A stretch of DNA of 64,000 nt from DASUAS01 sp963809795 (GCA_963809795.1 CAWELN010000010.1:62001-126000), one strand, 5' to 3'. Positions 53,514 to 62,202 are shown, counted from the first letter of the stretch. A program made the numbers and translations. The notes: a model not told the origin generated them from the letters alone.

Positions 53514-55376
53514 ATGATCCGCCGGATCGTCTCGATCGTCGCGCTCACGGTCATCGTGACCGCCTTGGCCGCTCTGGGCCTGAATGGGAACGTCTTCGCC
53601 GGTTTCCAGCGCCGCGCCACCGACGCGCTGCTGCCCTCCGCGCCGTCGGACCCCCACGTCGTCGTCGTCGGGTTCGACCGCAAGACGATCGCGACTCCGG
53701 GGCTCGGCAACCCACTGCCGCGCGACAAGGTCGCGGAGTTGGTCGACCAACTGAAGGCCGACGGCGCGCGCGTGATCGGGTTCGACGTCACGTACTCGCA
53801 GGAGAATCAGGAACAGGTCGCACCCGACGCCCTCCTCGCGAAGTCGATCACGAACGCGGGCAACGTGGTGCTCGCGGTGAAGGGCACGTCCGGGAAACAG
53901 GACCACGGCGTCGTCAAGCTCGACAATGTGTCCGGCCTTGCCGCCGGCCTTCAGGGCGCGGACTTCACCGTCGGCCACGCGCAGACGAACCAGGATCCGA
54001 CGGACGGGGTGAACCGCAGCCTGCCGCTCGTCGTCGAATCGGCCGACGGCACGTTCATCCCTTCGCTCTCGCTGGCCGCGGTGATGCGCTACCGCGGCAT
54101 CAAGGGGCCCCCGATCGTTCGACCTGACGGCGTGCAGATCGGCGACCGTCTCGTGCCCACCATCGGCGCCAAGTCGCTGCTCCTGAACTTCGCCGAGCGC
54201 CTGTCCGATCCGGCGCGCGTCATCTCCGCGGCCGACGTCATCGCCGGCACCGTGCCCAAGAAGAAGATCGACGGCAAGATCGTGCTGGTCGGCGCGGTCG
54301 ACTCGACGTTGGGTGACAACCGGCAGGCGCCCGTGAACAAGTCGACCGGGATCCCGGGAGTGCTGCTGCACGCGAACGCCGTGAACACGATGCTCACGGG
54401 TACCTACCTCAACCCGGTGTCCGACTCGCAGACACTGCTCTGGGTCGCGGCGATGACCGCCCTCATCGGCACCGCGGTGCTGCTCCTGCCGCTCTGGATG
54501 TCGGTGCTCTTCACCATGCTGGTCGGTGCCGGGTACATCGTCTACGCGTTCACTCGCTTCAACAGTGGGCACGTGCTCAACTTCGTGTACCCGTCGCTGG
54601 CGGTGATCGTGGCCTTCATCGGCGCGCTGGCGCTGCGGTACTTCGGTGAGACCCGGCAACGCCGGCGGGTCACCGCGCTGTTCTCGCAGTACGTGCCGGA
54701 AGCCGTCGCCCAACGCCTCGTCGACGAGGACCGCGCCTCGGTGGCCGTCGAAGGCGAACGGCTCGACATGACCGTCCTGTTCTGCGACCTCCGGGGCTTC
54801 ACCGCGCTGTCGGAGAGCCTGTCGCCGGCGACCGTCCGCGTGATGCTGAACCACTACTACGACCGCGTCACCGACGTCGTGCTGTCGATGCGCGGAACGC
54901 TCATGAAGTACGTGGGCGACGAGGTGTTCGCGGTCTGGGGTGCACCCCTCCCGAGCACCGACCACCCACAGATGGCGCTCCAGTGCGCCATGGAGATCCA
55001 GGCGCTCACGCCCGACCTCAACCGGGAGCTGCTGGAGCTGGGTGCGCCCGAGGTGTCGTTCGGCATCGGGCTCAACACCGGGGAAGCGGTGGCGGCCCAC
55101 TTCGGCGGCGGGCGCCGCCGCCAGTACGACGTCGTCGGCGACACCGTCAACGTCGGTGCGCGGCTCTGCTCGGCCGCGGGCCGGGGTGAGATCATCCTCT
55201 CGGACCAGGTCCTGACCCGGGTTCCGTCGCCACCACCGGTCGAGCCGGTCGGCCGCATCGCGCTCAAGGGCGTCAGTCGTGAGCTGAGCCTCTGGCGAGT
55301 GGTGGCCCCGGATTCGGCTAGCCTTCCCGAATCCGTGGCGATGGGCGACGCCCCGCTGAGGGTTCCGGAGGGGTAG
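53514..55376 (+). CDS. CHASE2-domain adenylate cyclase (class III)
   Basis: 620 residues. An N-terminal helix (RRIVSIVALTVIVTALAAL), then an extracytoplasmic CHASE2 domain (about 35-300), three membrane helices (about 305-380) and a class III cyclase domain (405-590). Catalytic residues are complete: metal Asp425 (LFCDLRGFT) and Asp469 (KYVGDEVFAVWG), adenine-specifying Lys465 and Asp539 (YDVVGDTVN), Asn546 and Arg550. It should make cAMP in response to an outside signal. ATG at 53514; a GGGGAGG site lies slightly far upstream. Its stop overlaps the next gene by one base. Confidence 0.93.
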   Translation: MIRRIVSIVALTVIVTALAALGLNGNVFAGFQRRATDALLPSAPSDPHVVVVGFDRKTIATPGLGNPLPRDKVAELVDQLKADGARVIGFDVTYSQENQEQVAPDALLAKSITNAGNVVLAVKGTSGKQDHGVVKLDNVSGLAAGLQGADFTVGHAQTNQDPTDGVNRSLPLVVESADGTFIPSLSLAAVMRYRGIKGPPIVRPDGVQIGDRLVPTIGAKSLLLNFAERLSDPARVISAADVIAGTVPKKKIDGKIVLVGAVDSTLGDNRQAPVNKSTGIPGVLLHANAVNTMLTGTYLNPVSDSQTLLWVAAMTALIGTAVLLLPLWMSVLFTMLVGAGYIVYAFTRFNSGHVLNFVYPSLAVIVAFIGALALRYFGETRQRRRVTALFSQYVPEAVAQRLVDEDRASVAVEGERLDMTVLFCDLRGFTALSESLSPATVRVMLNHYYDRVTDVVLSMRGTLMKYVGDEVFAVWGAPLPSTDHPQMALQCAMEIQALTPDLNRELLELGAPEVSFGIGLNTGEAVAAHFGGGRRRQYDVVGDTVNVGARLCSAAGRGEIILSDQVLTRVPSPPPVEPVGRIALKGVSRELSLWRVVAPDSASLPESVAMGDAPLRVPEG

Positions 55377-56722
55377 TGGACCGGAGGGTCGACGTGAGGC
55401 GGGGCCACGTGACTGCGACACCGGGCCAGAGCCGGCAGCATGCGCAGACGCATCGCGGGCTGCGGTTCGTCGCCGCCACGGTCCTCGCGCTCGCATCGGT
55501 TGCCGCGCTGAGCGCGAACGCCGTCGCGGTACCGAGCGCCAAGAACTCGACCAAGTCGCAGAGCAAGACCACGCTCGCGACGCTCAAGGTGCAGGCCGCG
55601 CAGGTCACGGTGAAGAAGAAGAGCGCGTCGAGCTTCGTCGCGGCGAAGGACGGGCAGTCGCTCCAGCAGGGCGATTCGATCAAGACCGACACCACCGGCA
55701 GGGCCGAGATCGACTACACGGACGGCTCGCTGACCCGGCTCGGGAGCTCCACCGAGTTCAAGATCACCAAGCTCACGAACAAGCAGGGGGGCCGCCAGAC
55801 CCAGGGCACGCTCTCGGTGGGCGAGACCTGGAACCGCGCCGCCAAGGTCTCCGAGACCGGGTCGTTCGAGGTGAAGGCGGGCGGCACCACCGCGGCCGTG
55901 GAGGGCACCGCGTTCGCCGTCGTGTGCGTGGACGACGCCAACAAGCTCACCTGCACGTTCACCGACGTCGTCGACAACGTGAAGGTCACCGCCCCCGACG
56001 GCTCCGAGGCCCAGCTGGGTCCGGCCAAGAGCGTCGTGGTCACGCAGGGCAACCTCGGCACCATCAACACCCTCAGCTACGACGACCTCGCCAACAACAT
56101 CTTCATCGCCGGCAACCTCGCCCTCGACCTGCAGGCGGGCATCGGACGGGGTCTGCTCGACCTGCCCCCCGCCCCGACGCCCACCACCACCGGGGGCACC
56201 GGCGGCACCGGCACCGGGACCGCGCCCACGGTCGCCGGCGGCGACACCAACGCACAGATCACGGTCACCGCGGACCCGACCGTCCTGGCCGAGCAGTACC
56301 CGCCCGTCCCCGGCGGCCTCGTGGTCGACAACCCGAACGTCCAGGCCGGCGGCGAGGCGACGTTCCGGGGGGCGGGCTGTGTGCCCAACGAGGTGCTGCA
56401 GGTCCTCTTCGACAACAAGCCGATCGGCACGATCACCTCGGACAGCCAGGGCAGCTTCGCCGGCACCATCACCATCCCGCGGGGCACGGCGCCCGGTGTG
56501 CACCTCCTCACCGTGCGCGGCTCGGTCTGCGTGCTCAACGCCAACATCACCGTCCTGGGCGGACGGCTGGCGTTCACCGGCTCGTCCAGCCACACGACCA
56601 CCTACGTGCTCGGCGGCATCGCCGCCGTCGTCGTGGGTTTCGTGCTGGTGATCGGGACCCGGCGTCGGCGTCGGGGCGTGCGCGGCCGTCGCCGGTCGTT
56701 GCCGCCTCCCTCGGCGGCGTGA
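55376..56722 (+). CDS. FecR-domain surface protein with LAFTG-type sorting tail
   Basis: 448 residues. Signal peptide near residues 30-52 (LRFVAATVLALASVAALSAN). A FecR/LysM-like domain (about 70-225) includes LKVQAAQVTVKKKSASSF, DSIKTDTTGRAEIDYTDGSL and GTTAAVEGTAFAVVCVD. A Thr/Gly/Pro linker (TPTTTGGTGGTGTGTAP) leads to an Ig-like module (GGEATFRGAGCVPNEVLQVL) and ends LAFTGSSSHTTTYVLGG..., a hydrophobic helix and RRRRR, as in sortase substrates. Starts with GTG at 55376 on the cyclase stop; a later GTG (55409) is possible. It may sense or display a polymer at the cell surface. Confidence 0.85.
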   Translation: MDRRVDVRRGHVTATPGQSRQHAQTHRGLRFVAATVLALASVAALSANAVAVPSAKNSTKSQSKTTLATLKVQAAQVTVKKKSASSFVAAKDGQSLQQGDSIKTDTTGRAEIDYTDGSLTRLGSSTEFKITKLTNKQGGRQTQGTLSVGETWNRAAKVSETGSFEVKAGGTTAAVEGTAFAVVCVDDANKLTCTFTDVVDNVKVTAPDGSEAQLGPAKSVVVTQGNLGTINTLSYDDLANNIFIAGNLALDLQAGIGRGLLDLPPAPTPTTTGGTGGTGTGTAPTVAGGDTNAQITVTADPTVLAEQYPPVPGGLVVDNPNVQAGGEATFRGAGCVPNEVLQVLFDNKPIGTITSDSQGSFAGTITIPRGTAPGVHLLTVRGSVCVLNANITVLGGRLAFTGSSSHTTTYVLGGIAAVVVGFVLVIGTRRRRRGVRGRRRSLPPPSAA

Positions 56723-57174
56723 GCTTCGGCGCCGACCTCGACGAGCGGATCCGCCTCCTCCGCGGGATCTGGCTCTTCAGCACCTGCACCGACGACGAGC
56801 TCGGTCGTATCGCCGCCCTCGCGCACCCGCAGGAAGCCGCGGTCGGCGACGAGTTGACCCGGCAGGGTGACGAGGGCCTCGAGTTCTTCGTCATCGTCGA
56901 AGGCAGCGCTTCCGCGGCGGTCGACGGCGACGAGATCGGCACCATCGGGCCCGGCGGGTTCTTCGGGGAGATGGCGCTGATCGACGGCGGCGAGCGCGTG
57001 GCCACCGTCACCGCGACCACACCGCTGAAGATGCTCGTGCTCGGCCGCCACGACTTCAACGAGATGCTGGAGCTGGCCATGCCGCAGATCGCACCGAAGC
57101 TCCTCGCGGTCGTCGGCGCCCGCATGCGCGCCATCGACGAGCACGATGGCGTCAACGCGACCCTCGGCCTCTGA
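56719..57174 (+). CDS. stand-alone cyclic-nucleotide-binding domain protein
   Basis: 151 residues, only a Crp-type cNMP-binding domain, no DNA-binding helix. The phosphate cassette is FFGEMALIDGGERVATV with Glu84 and Arg93 in the positions that contact cyclic nucleotide. Start GTG 56719 overlaps the FecR gene stop (GTGA), so the cyclase, FecR protein and receptor are translated as one unit. A domain of this kind could be a cAMP sink or an adaptor that binds another protein. Its beta-roll is similar to the domain of the PEP-synthase-like protein at 60817. Confidence 0.92.
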   Translation: MSFGADLDERIRLLRGIWLFSTCTDDELGRIAALAHPQEAAVGDELTRQGDEGLEFFVIVEGSASAAVDGDEIGTIGPGGFFGEMALIDGGERVATVTATTPLKMLVLGRHDFNEMLELAMPQIAPKLLAVVGARMRAIDEHDGVNATLGL

Positions 57175-57256
57175 TCCGCGTCACCCGGGAGCTTGAGGCA
57201 GGCGGCCCTCCGCGCCATCATCGGGGGGACGTACCGACGACCGCTGGGAGGGCGCG

Positions 57257-57496
57257 ATGGAAGGGAAGGACGCGCGCAAGGCCGAGCCGGTGCTGCTCGT
57301 GGTCCAGTTCCTGGTCTGCGTCGGCTGCTGGACGATCGTCGTCCTCGCACTCGAGGGCCAGGTCAGTCGATCGGGGTTCGTCGCCTCGATCGTCACCGGC
57401 GTGGTGCTGGTCGTGATCACGGTCCTGCTGGTGAAGGTGGGCTGGATCGTGACGCCGGCGAAGCCGGCCGAGATCGCGGCCGAAGACGAGCCCTGA
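57257..57496 (+). CDS. two-helix membrane protein, 79 aa
   Basis: Two hydrophobic segments (VLLVVQFLVCVGCWTIVVLA and VASIVTGVVLVVITVLLVKV) in a 79-residue protein with acidic tail. ATG at 57257 has GGGAGGGCG upstream. No family recognised. It is the last ordinary gene before the island's left repeat. Confidence 0.65.
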   Translation: MEGKDARKAEPVLLVVQFLVCVGCWTIVVLALEGQVSRSGFVASIVTGVVLVVITVLLVKVGWIVTPAKPAEIAAEDEP

Positions 57497-57541
57497 GCGA
57501 CGAGTCGGGCGTCGCCTCCCGGATGATTTCCTCCGCGATCG

Positions 57542-57564
57542 GGTGCCCGGAGTGGGATTCGAAC
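57542..57564 (+). repeat. 23-bp direct repeat, left end of the island (attachment-like)
   Basis: GGTGCCCGGAGTGGGATTCG plus AAC is identical to 63179-63201, which covers the 3' end and T-arm of tRNA-Leu(CAA). No other part of a tRNA follows here, so it is a fragment, as left by integration into a tRNA 3' end. Confidence 0.8.
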
Positions 57565-57585
57565 TCCGGCCCGCGTGCTGATCGC

Positions 57586-58104
57586 CTATCCGGGGTAGTC
57601 CGGCACACCTTGGCTTAGTGCGCAGTTCGTGGGACGTGGAGGGTTCGCGCGAGTGGGCGATCCGGGGTGATCCGCAAGAGTCCGTGACCAACCGTGTGAC
57701 CAGTCTTGAGTCGTGCTCGGGCTCTCGCAGGCGCATATCGCCGGGTCTGTGCGGCCCGGAACGCTGGTGAGCGACGCCGCCCAGATCAGCATGGTCGAAG
57801 CGGCGCTCGCGTGCGCGTTCCCGACGCCTGCCGCGCCCAACTGAGAGAAGGCATGATGGAAAGCGTTCGTTGCTCTCGCCGCGTCAGGTGTACCCACCAT
57901 CGTGAAAACCCCGAAATCACTCTCCTCCACGACAATCGATTCGCCCGCTGCCACCGCCTCCACCAATCGAGCAAGGCCAGCGCGCCAGTCAGGCAGACGA
58001 GCGGCCGCGCTCCTGGTGCAGCGCGTTTTGCGCGACGAGACGTTGGTTCGGTCTGACGGGCTGGTGATCAGCCCAGCTCCGTCGTCAACTCCAAAAGAGG
58101 ACAT
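57586..58104 (-). pseudogene. degenerate reading frame, possible integrase remnant
   Basis: A minus-strand frame of about 172 residues from ATG 58104. It contains ALARLVEAVAAGESIVVEES-like text and the stretch ASTMLIWAASLTSVPGRTDP, loosely like the C-terminal part of a tyrosine recombinase (the HA-x-ST-x-L-x-x-AG-V region), but the Arg and Tyr of the active site are not in order. A neighbouring frame ends with DSRLVTRLVTDSCGSPRIA, a tail common in actinobacterial integrases. Its start faces the SHOCT gene start at 3 bp, so not both can be real. I treat it as decayed. Confidence 0.25.
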
Positions 58105-58106
58105 CG

Positions 58107-58389
58107 ACGCTTCGACGAGGCAGGCCGATCCTGAGGACGGCGGCGATTGTTGGAACGGCGAGCGCAGTATCCGGCGGCGTCGCGCACCACCGGCAGCAGA
58201 AGTACGCAGCACAGGACGCGCGAGCACAGGAGGCGCAAGAGCCCGAAGTGCAGTACGTCGAAGCCCCCGCGTCCGCGCCCGCGGAGCCCGATATGAACAC
58301 CCAGCTGACGCAGCTCGCGCAACTCCACACCGGGGATCCTGACCGACGAGGAATTCGCAGCCAAGAAGGCCCAGATCCTGGGCATCTGA
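58107..58389 (+). CDS. SHOCT-domain protein; ACG in place of the start, one frame break
   Basis: Small protein of the SHOCT family: LRRGRPILRTAAIVGTASAV, a Gln/Ala-rich middle (QKYAAQDARAQEAQEPE), then NTQLTQLAQLHTG and, after a one-base shift in GGGGATCC near 58336, ILTDEEFAAKKAQILGI and the stop. The family usually starts MLRRGRP; here the codon at 58107 is ACG, with AAGAGG 6 nt upstream, and no ATG, GTG or TTG is available. So both start and frame are altered. Read as a pseudogene or as two sequence errors. SHOCT proteins often associate with membrane or phage genes; function unknown. Confidence 0.65.
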
Positions 58390-59191
58390 GCGTCATGCCA
58401 CGTGCGGGCGGCCTCTTTGCGACCCACAACAAGGTCGGACTTGCTAGCGGCTCTTTCTCGCGTTGGCCTAAGATCCCCCTTGGTCACAAAGCAGTCGAAG
58501 GGCCTGCTCTCATCGTTCTGGTCTGGACGGCGAACAGGTCAGTCTGACCGCGCCGGAGCGAAGGGTGTCACTTGCAGATCGACCATCGCTGTCCCACCCA
58601 CGGCACCGTTAAACCACTCGACCCGATAGCAGGTGTGCCGGTCTGCCCACAGGTGATTCGCTGCACTACCTCGACTGGAGTCGAGGCCGAGGAGTGCGGT
58701 CAGCAACTGACCGCTTACCTGAAGGAGCCAGAACGGCGATCTGCCCGACCGGGAGACTCGACGCCGGCCGCCTCGGCAAGCGTGCACAGACCGCGCTCCA
58801 ACGTCGACTCAGGCGCTGGAGATGCCCGCCTGCAGCTCGCCATTACTTGGTCGACGTTGAACGATGCCGGCTCCCGTCGGGCGGGGAACTCGCGCAGCGT
58901 CTCCAACATCCGCCCGACGTACGTCTGCGCGGGTACGAGTATCCACGCGTGGTCGAGCAGCCAGTCTTAGTAGGTGTAGCTGGCGACGCCACGTGTTGCG
59001 CAAACGGGTGGGTGTCATCGGGTTCGCCATGAAGAAGCTTTGGCCGATCGTGTGATGGCTCCCGTTGGGTCGCACCCGCCCTTCTAGCGATTGCCTTCGC
59101 CCCGCCGCTGGTTGCGTCGGCGCCGTTCGCGCCCCATACTCCGCCGCGCTGCGCGAGGATCGATCCGGGGACACGAGAATGGGTGTGGTTG
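58390..59191. other. low-coding region of the island
   Basis: About 800 bp with no frame of ordinary codon use except the short ORF at 58572. A plus-strand fragment at 59028 begins MKKLWPIV and stops; one base out it reads APPLVASAPFAPHTPP, like a signal peptide with a frame break, directly before the PEP-utilising gene. GC is lower than elsewhere. I see no RNA gene. Confidence 0.45.
58572..58970 (+). CDS. possible zinc-ribbon protein, doubtful
   Basis: TTG-started frame: MQIDHRCPTHGTVKPLD, VCPQVIRCTTSTG, EECGQQLTAYLKEP. The four Cys and one His suggest a small zinc-binding domain of about 55 residues. After that the sequence turns Arg/Ser/Pro-rich and looks random, so the gene may be truncated. 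Weak ribosome site GAAGGG 10 nt upstream. It could be a chance frame. Confidence 0.3.
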   Translation: MQIDHRCPTHGTVKPLDPIAGVPVCPQVIRCTTSTGVEAEECGQQLTAYLKEPERRSARPGDSTPAASASVHRPRSNVDSGAGDARLQLAITWSTLNDAGSRRAGNSRSVSNIRPTYVCAGTSIHAWSSSQS

Positions 59192-60820
59192 ATGAGTGAC
59201 ACGACGGAGCTGACTTGGGAGCCGATCGGGCCGGGACCGTGGGCCAACGACCCGGTCCACTTTCCGCGGCCGGTCACGCGTTACTGGAGCGAGACCCACC
59301 CCGAGGCCTTCGGGAAGGGCACCCGCGCCTTCGCGAGTTACTACGGCCTGTTGCTCGAGGGGCTGTTCAGCTCCTACGTCAACGGCTTCGCCTTCAACCA
59401 GCCGCGTCCCGTCGCCGACGAGGAGGTTCCGGCGCGCTTCGCGCGCGCCTCGGAGGTGCTCGAGGGGAAGTTGTGGCGTGAGCAGCTGCGGGAGTGGGAC
59501 GAGGCGAAGAAGCCCGCGGCCATCGCGAAGCACCGTGAGATCCAGGCCGTCGACCCCGCGTTGCTGAACGACGACGAGCTCGTCGAGTACCTGCGCCTCT
59601 GCTGCGATCACCACTCGGCGATGATCACGCAGCACATGACCTATACCGCCGGCGCGGTGATCCCCACGGGCGACTTCGTCGCGCACGTCGGCGAGTGGAC
59701 GGGGGTCTCCCCTGCCGAACTTCTCGGGCTGTTGCGCGGCGCGGCCGATGTGTCGGCGGGCGGTTCCGACGAGCTCCAGGCGCTCAAGGGCATCGCGACC
59801 GATCCGGCGGCGATGGCGCTGCTGGAGTCCGACGGCGATCCCGCCGCGATCCTCGAGCAATTGCGCGCGCTGCCCGGTGCGTCGGGCGCCGCCGTCGCGG
59901 GATGGCTCGATCTCGTGGGTAACCGGCCGCTCGACGGCTTCGACATCTCCGAGCCGCGGGCGATCGAGTTGCCGGAGGCGCTGCTCAAGGCGATGCGTGT
60001 CACGATCGGCGGGCGCGATACCGGCGGCGAGCGCCACGAGGACCTAGTCGTCGGCATGCGCGAGCGCGTGCCCGAGGAACATCGCGCGTTCTTCGACGAG
60101 CTGCTCGGCGAGGCGCGCCTCATGTACCGCCTGCGCGACGAGCGCGGTGTGTACAGCGACATCTGGGCGTCGGGTCTCATGCGCCGCGCCGCGTTGGAGG
60201 CGGGCCGCCGCGTCGCCTCGCGTGGTTTGTTGAGCGACCCGCTGCTCATCGTGGACGCGAGCGTCGATGAGATGTGTGCCCTGGTCACGGGCACGGGTGG
60301 CCCGGCGAGCGACGAGCTCGAGGCGCGCGCCGAGTACCGGCGCATCCATTCGGCGAAGGACGCGCCACCCTTCATTGGCGACCCGCCGCACCCGCCGCCC
60401 GACCCGTCCGGACTCCCGCCCGCGCCGCGCCGCCTCATGACCGCGATGGGCATCTCCCTCGACATGCTTTTCGGCAGCTCGCAGGCGGAGCACGACGAGG
60501 ATCGGCTGCGCGGCCTCGCCGCGAGCCCGGGCGTGTACGAGGGGCCGGCGCGACTGATCGCCGGTCCCGCCGAATTTGGGCGTATCCAGCAGGGCGACGT
60601 GCTGCTTACGCCGGCGACCACCGAGGCGTTCAATATCCTGCTGCCGCTGCTTGGTGCGATCGTTACCGACAACGGCGGCCTGCTGTCGCACTCGGCGATC
60701 GTCGCCCGGGAGTACGGCATCCCTGGAGTCGTCGGCACCCGTGACGCCACCGAGCGGATCGCCGACGGCGCCCGGGTGCGCGTGGATGGCACCGCCGGCG
60801 AGGTCATGGTGCTCGGGTGA
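59192..60820 (+). CDS. PEP-utilising enzyme: central region and phospho-His swivelling domain
   Basis: 542 residues, related to the non-ATP-grasp portion of PEP synthase and rifampin phosphotransferase. The N-terminal 400 residues (FPRPVTRYWSETHPEAFGKG, FASYYGLLLEGLFSSYVNGF, GEWTGVSPAELLGLLRG) resemble their central substrate region. The C-terminal swivelling domain has VTDNGGLLSHSAIVAREYGI with the phosphorylated His at residue 500, and VVGTRDATERIADGARVRVD. It has no nucleotide-binding domain; that is encoded by the next gene, with which it overlaps by 4 bp. ATG at 59192 (the upstream GTG at 59183 has no better site). Confidence 0.88.
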   Translation: MSDTTELTWEPIGPGPWANDPVHFPRPVTRYWSETHPEAFGKGTRAFASYYGLLLEGLFSSYVNGFAFNQPRPVADEEVPARFARASEVLEGKLWREQLREWDEAKKPAAIAKHREIQAVDPALLNDDELVEYLRLCCDHHSAMITQHMTYTAGAVIPTGDFVAHVGEWTGVSPAELLGLLRGAADVSAGGSDELQALKGIATDPAAMALLESDGDPAAILEQLRALPGASGAAVAGWLDLVGNRPLDGFDISEPRAIELPEALLKAMRVTIGGRDTGGERHEDLVVGMRERVPEEHRAFFDELLGEARLMYRLRDERGVYSDIWASGLMRRAALEAGRRVASRGLLSDPLLIVDASVDEMCALVTGTGGPASDELEARAEYRRIHSAKDAPPFIGDPPHPPPDPSGLPPAPRRLMTAMGISLDMLFGSSQAEHDEDRLRGLAASPGVYEGPARLIAGPAEFGRIQQGDVLLTPATTEAFNILLPLLGAIVTDNGGLLSHSAIVAREYGIPGVVGTRDATERIADGARVRVDGTAGEVMVLG

Positions 60821-62094
60821 GCGACCTGCTGCCGCTCGCCGAGGCGAGCGACACTTCGCTGTTCGGGTCGAAGGCCGTCGGCCTCGGCGACGCGATCCGC
60901 GACGGGCTCCCGGTACCGCCGGGCTACGCGCTCTGCGGTGCGGTGGTCGAGGCGGCCGCCTCGGAGGACGAGGCGACGATCGCGCGCATCGCGGCGGCGG
61001 TGGCCACGCTGCCCACGCCGCTCGCGGTCCGGTCGTCGGCTGTCGACGAGGACGGCAAGGACGCAAGCTTCGCCGGCCAGCACCTGACGCTGCTCAACGT
61101 GTCGTCCGTCGACGATGTGCCGGCCGCGTTGCGCGAGATCTGGTGGTCGGCCAACTCCGACTCCGCGATCACTTACCGCCAGCGCGTCGGGCTCTTCACG
61201 CGCCCCAGCGTCGGTGTCGTGGTGCAGTCGCTGCTCGACCCCGTCGCCGCGGGCGTGATGTTCACCGAGAACCCGGTGACCGGTGCCGACGAGCGCGTGA
61301 TCGAGGCGAGCTGGGGCCTCGGCGAAGCGGTGGTCGCGGGCCTGGTGATTCCCGACACGTTCCGAATCGGGCGCGACGGCACGGTGCTGGAGCGAACACC
61401 CGGGCTGAAGCGCATTGCGATCCGTACGCAGCCCAACGGCGGCACCTTCGAAGAAGAGGTGCCGAAGGAGCGCAGCGAAGCGCTCTGCCTCACCGATGAG
61501 CACCTCGCGCAGCTCCACGCACTCGCGACGCGCTGCGAGGAGGTGTACGGCAACGCGCGCGACATCGAGTGGGCGCTCGCCGACGACACCATCTTCCTGC
61601 TCCAGTGCCGCGCGGTGACCACCTCCACCCAGGGAAAGGCCGCAATCGACCCAATGGTCACGGTCGCCGAGAACAACCCGGCCGAGCTGGTGCCCCAGGT
61701 GCCCTTGTTCGCCGGGCTCAGCGACGACGAGATCGCGGCGATCGCGTCACTGTTCAAGGCGCGGCGCTTCAGCGCAGGCGACGTGATAATCCGCGAAGGC
61801 TCCGGCGGCGCGGCCTTCTACCTGATCGACTCCGGCGAAGCGAAGGTCACCATCCGTGGTGAGGAGGTCGCCACGCTTGGGCGAGGCGACCACTTCGGCG
61901 AGATCGCGCTGATCGACGAAGGCGTGCGCGCCGCGACGGTGACCGCGACGACGGAGCTCGTGTGCCACGGCCTTACGTTCTGGGAGTTCCGCCCGCTCGT
62001 GCAGCAGAACGGCGCGATCGGCTGGAAGCTGCTCCAGTCAATGGCCAAGATGCTGCGCGACGCAGAGACAGCGCCGCCCGCCGTAGCGCCCTGA
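60817..62094 (+). CDS. PPDK/PEP-synthase ATP-grasp subunit with C-terminal cyclic-nucleotide-binding domain
   Basis: 425 residues. Residues 1-270 form the PPDK_N ATP-grasp: GSKAVGLGDAIRDGLPVPPG, PLAVRSSAVDEDGKDASFAG, AAGVMFTENPVTGADERVIE, ASWGLGEAVVAGLVIPDTF and ARDIEWALADDTIFLLQCRA. Residues 290-415 are a Crp-type cNMP domain with the cassette FGEIALIDEGVRAATV (Glu362, Arg371). The order ATP-grasp then cNMP domain, with the swivelling His domain in a separate upstream gene, is unusual. GTG at 60817 overlaps the upstream stop. Cyclic nucleotide could switch phosphoryl transfer on or off. Confidence 0.92.
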   Translation: MSDLLPLAEASDTSLFGSKAVGLGDAIRDGLPVPPGYALCGAVVEAAASEDEATIARIAAAVATLPTPLAVRSSAVDEDGKDASFAGQHLTLLNVSSVDDVPAALREIWWSANSDSAITYRQRVGLFTRPSVGVVVQSLLDPVAAGVMFTENPVTGADERVIEASWGLGEAVVAGLVIPDTFRIGRDGTVLERTPGLKRIAIRTQPNGGTFEEEVPKERSEALCLTDEHLAQLHALATRCEEVYGNARDIEWALADDTIFLLQCRAVTTSTQGKAAIDPMVTVAENNPAELVPQVPLFAGLSDDEIAAIASLFKARRFSAGDVIIREGSGGAAFYLIDSGEAKVTIRGEEVATLGRGDHFGEIALIDEGVRAATVTATTELVCHGLTFWEFRPLVQQNGAIGWKLLQSMAKMLRDAETAPPAVAP

Positions 62095-62202
62095 AGGGAC
62101 AAGGACAGGCGCCGTCGCGGCTCGACCGGATCAAGCCGTTGCTCTACGACCCCGCGAACGACGACCGGCCGTTCGCCGGTAGGTACCGGGCAACGGGCGA
62201 CC

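Noticed and set aside
53106..55496. 796-residue minus-strand frame
   Set aside because: Only the last 105 residues (from 53420) look like a protein; the rest is antisense to the adenylate cyclase.
57542..57600. Second tRNA gene
   Set aside because: Only the acceptor/T-arm end is present; there is no anticodon arm or D-arm, so I treat it as an attachment-site fragment.
57706..58056. Plus-strand ORF of 116 residues next to the left repeat
   Set aside because: Arg/His/Ser-rich composition and no ribosome site; it reads as a chance frame.
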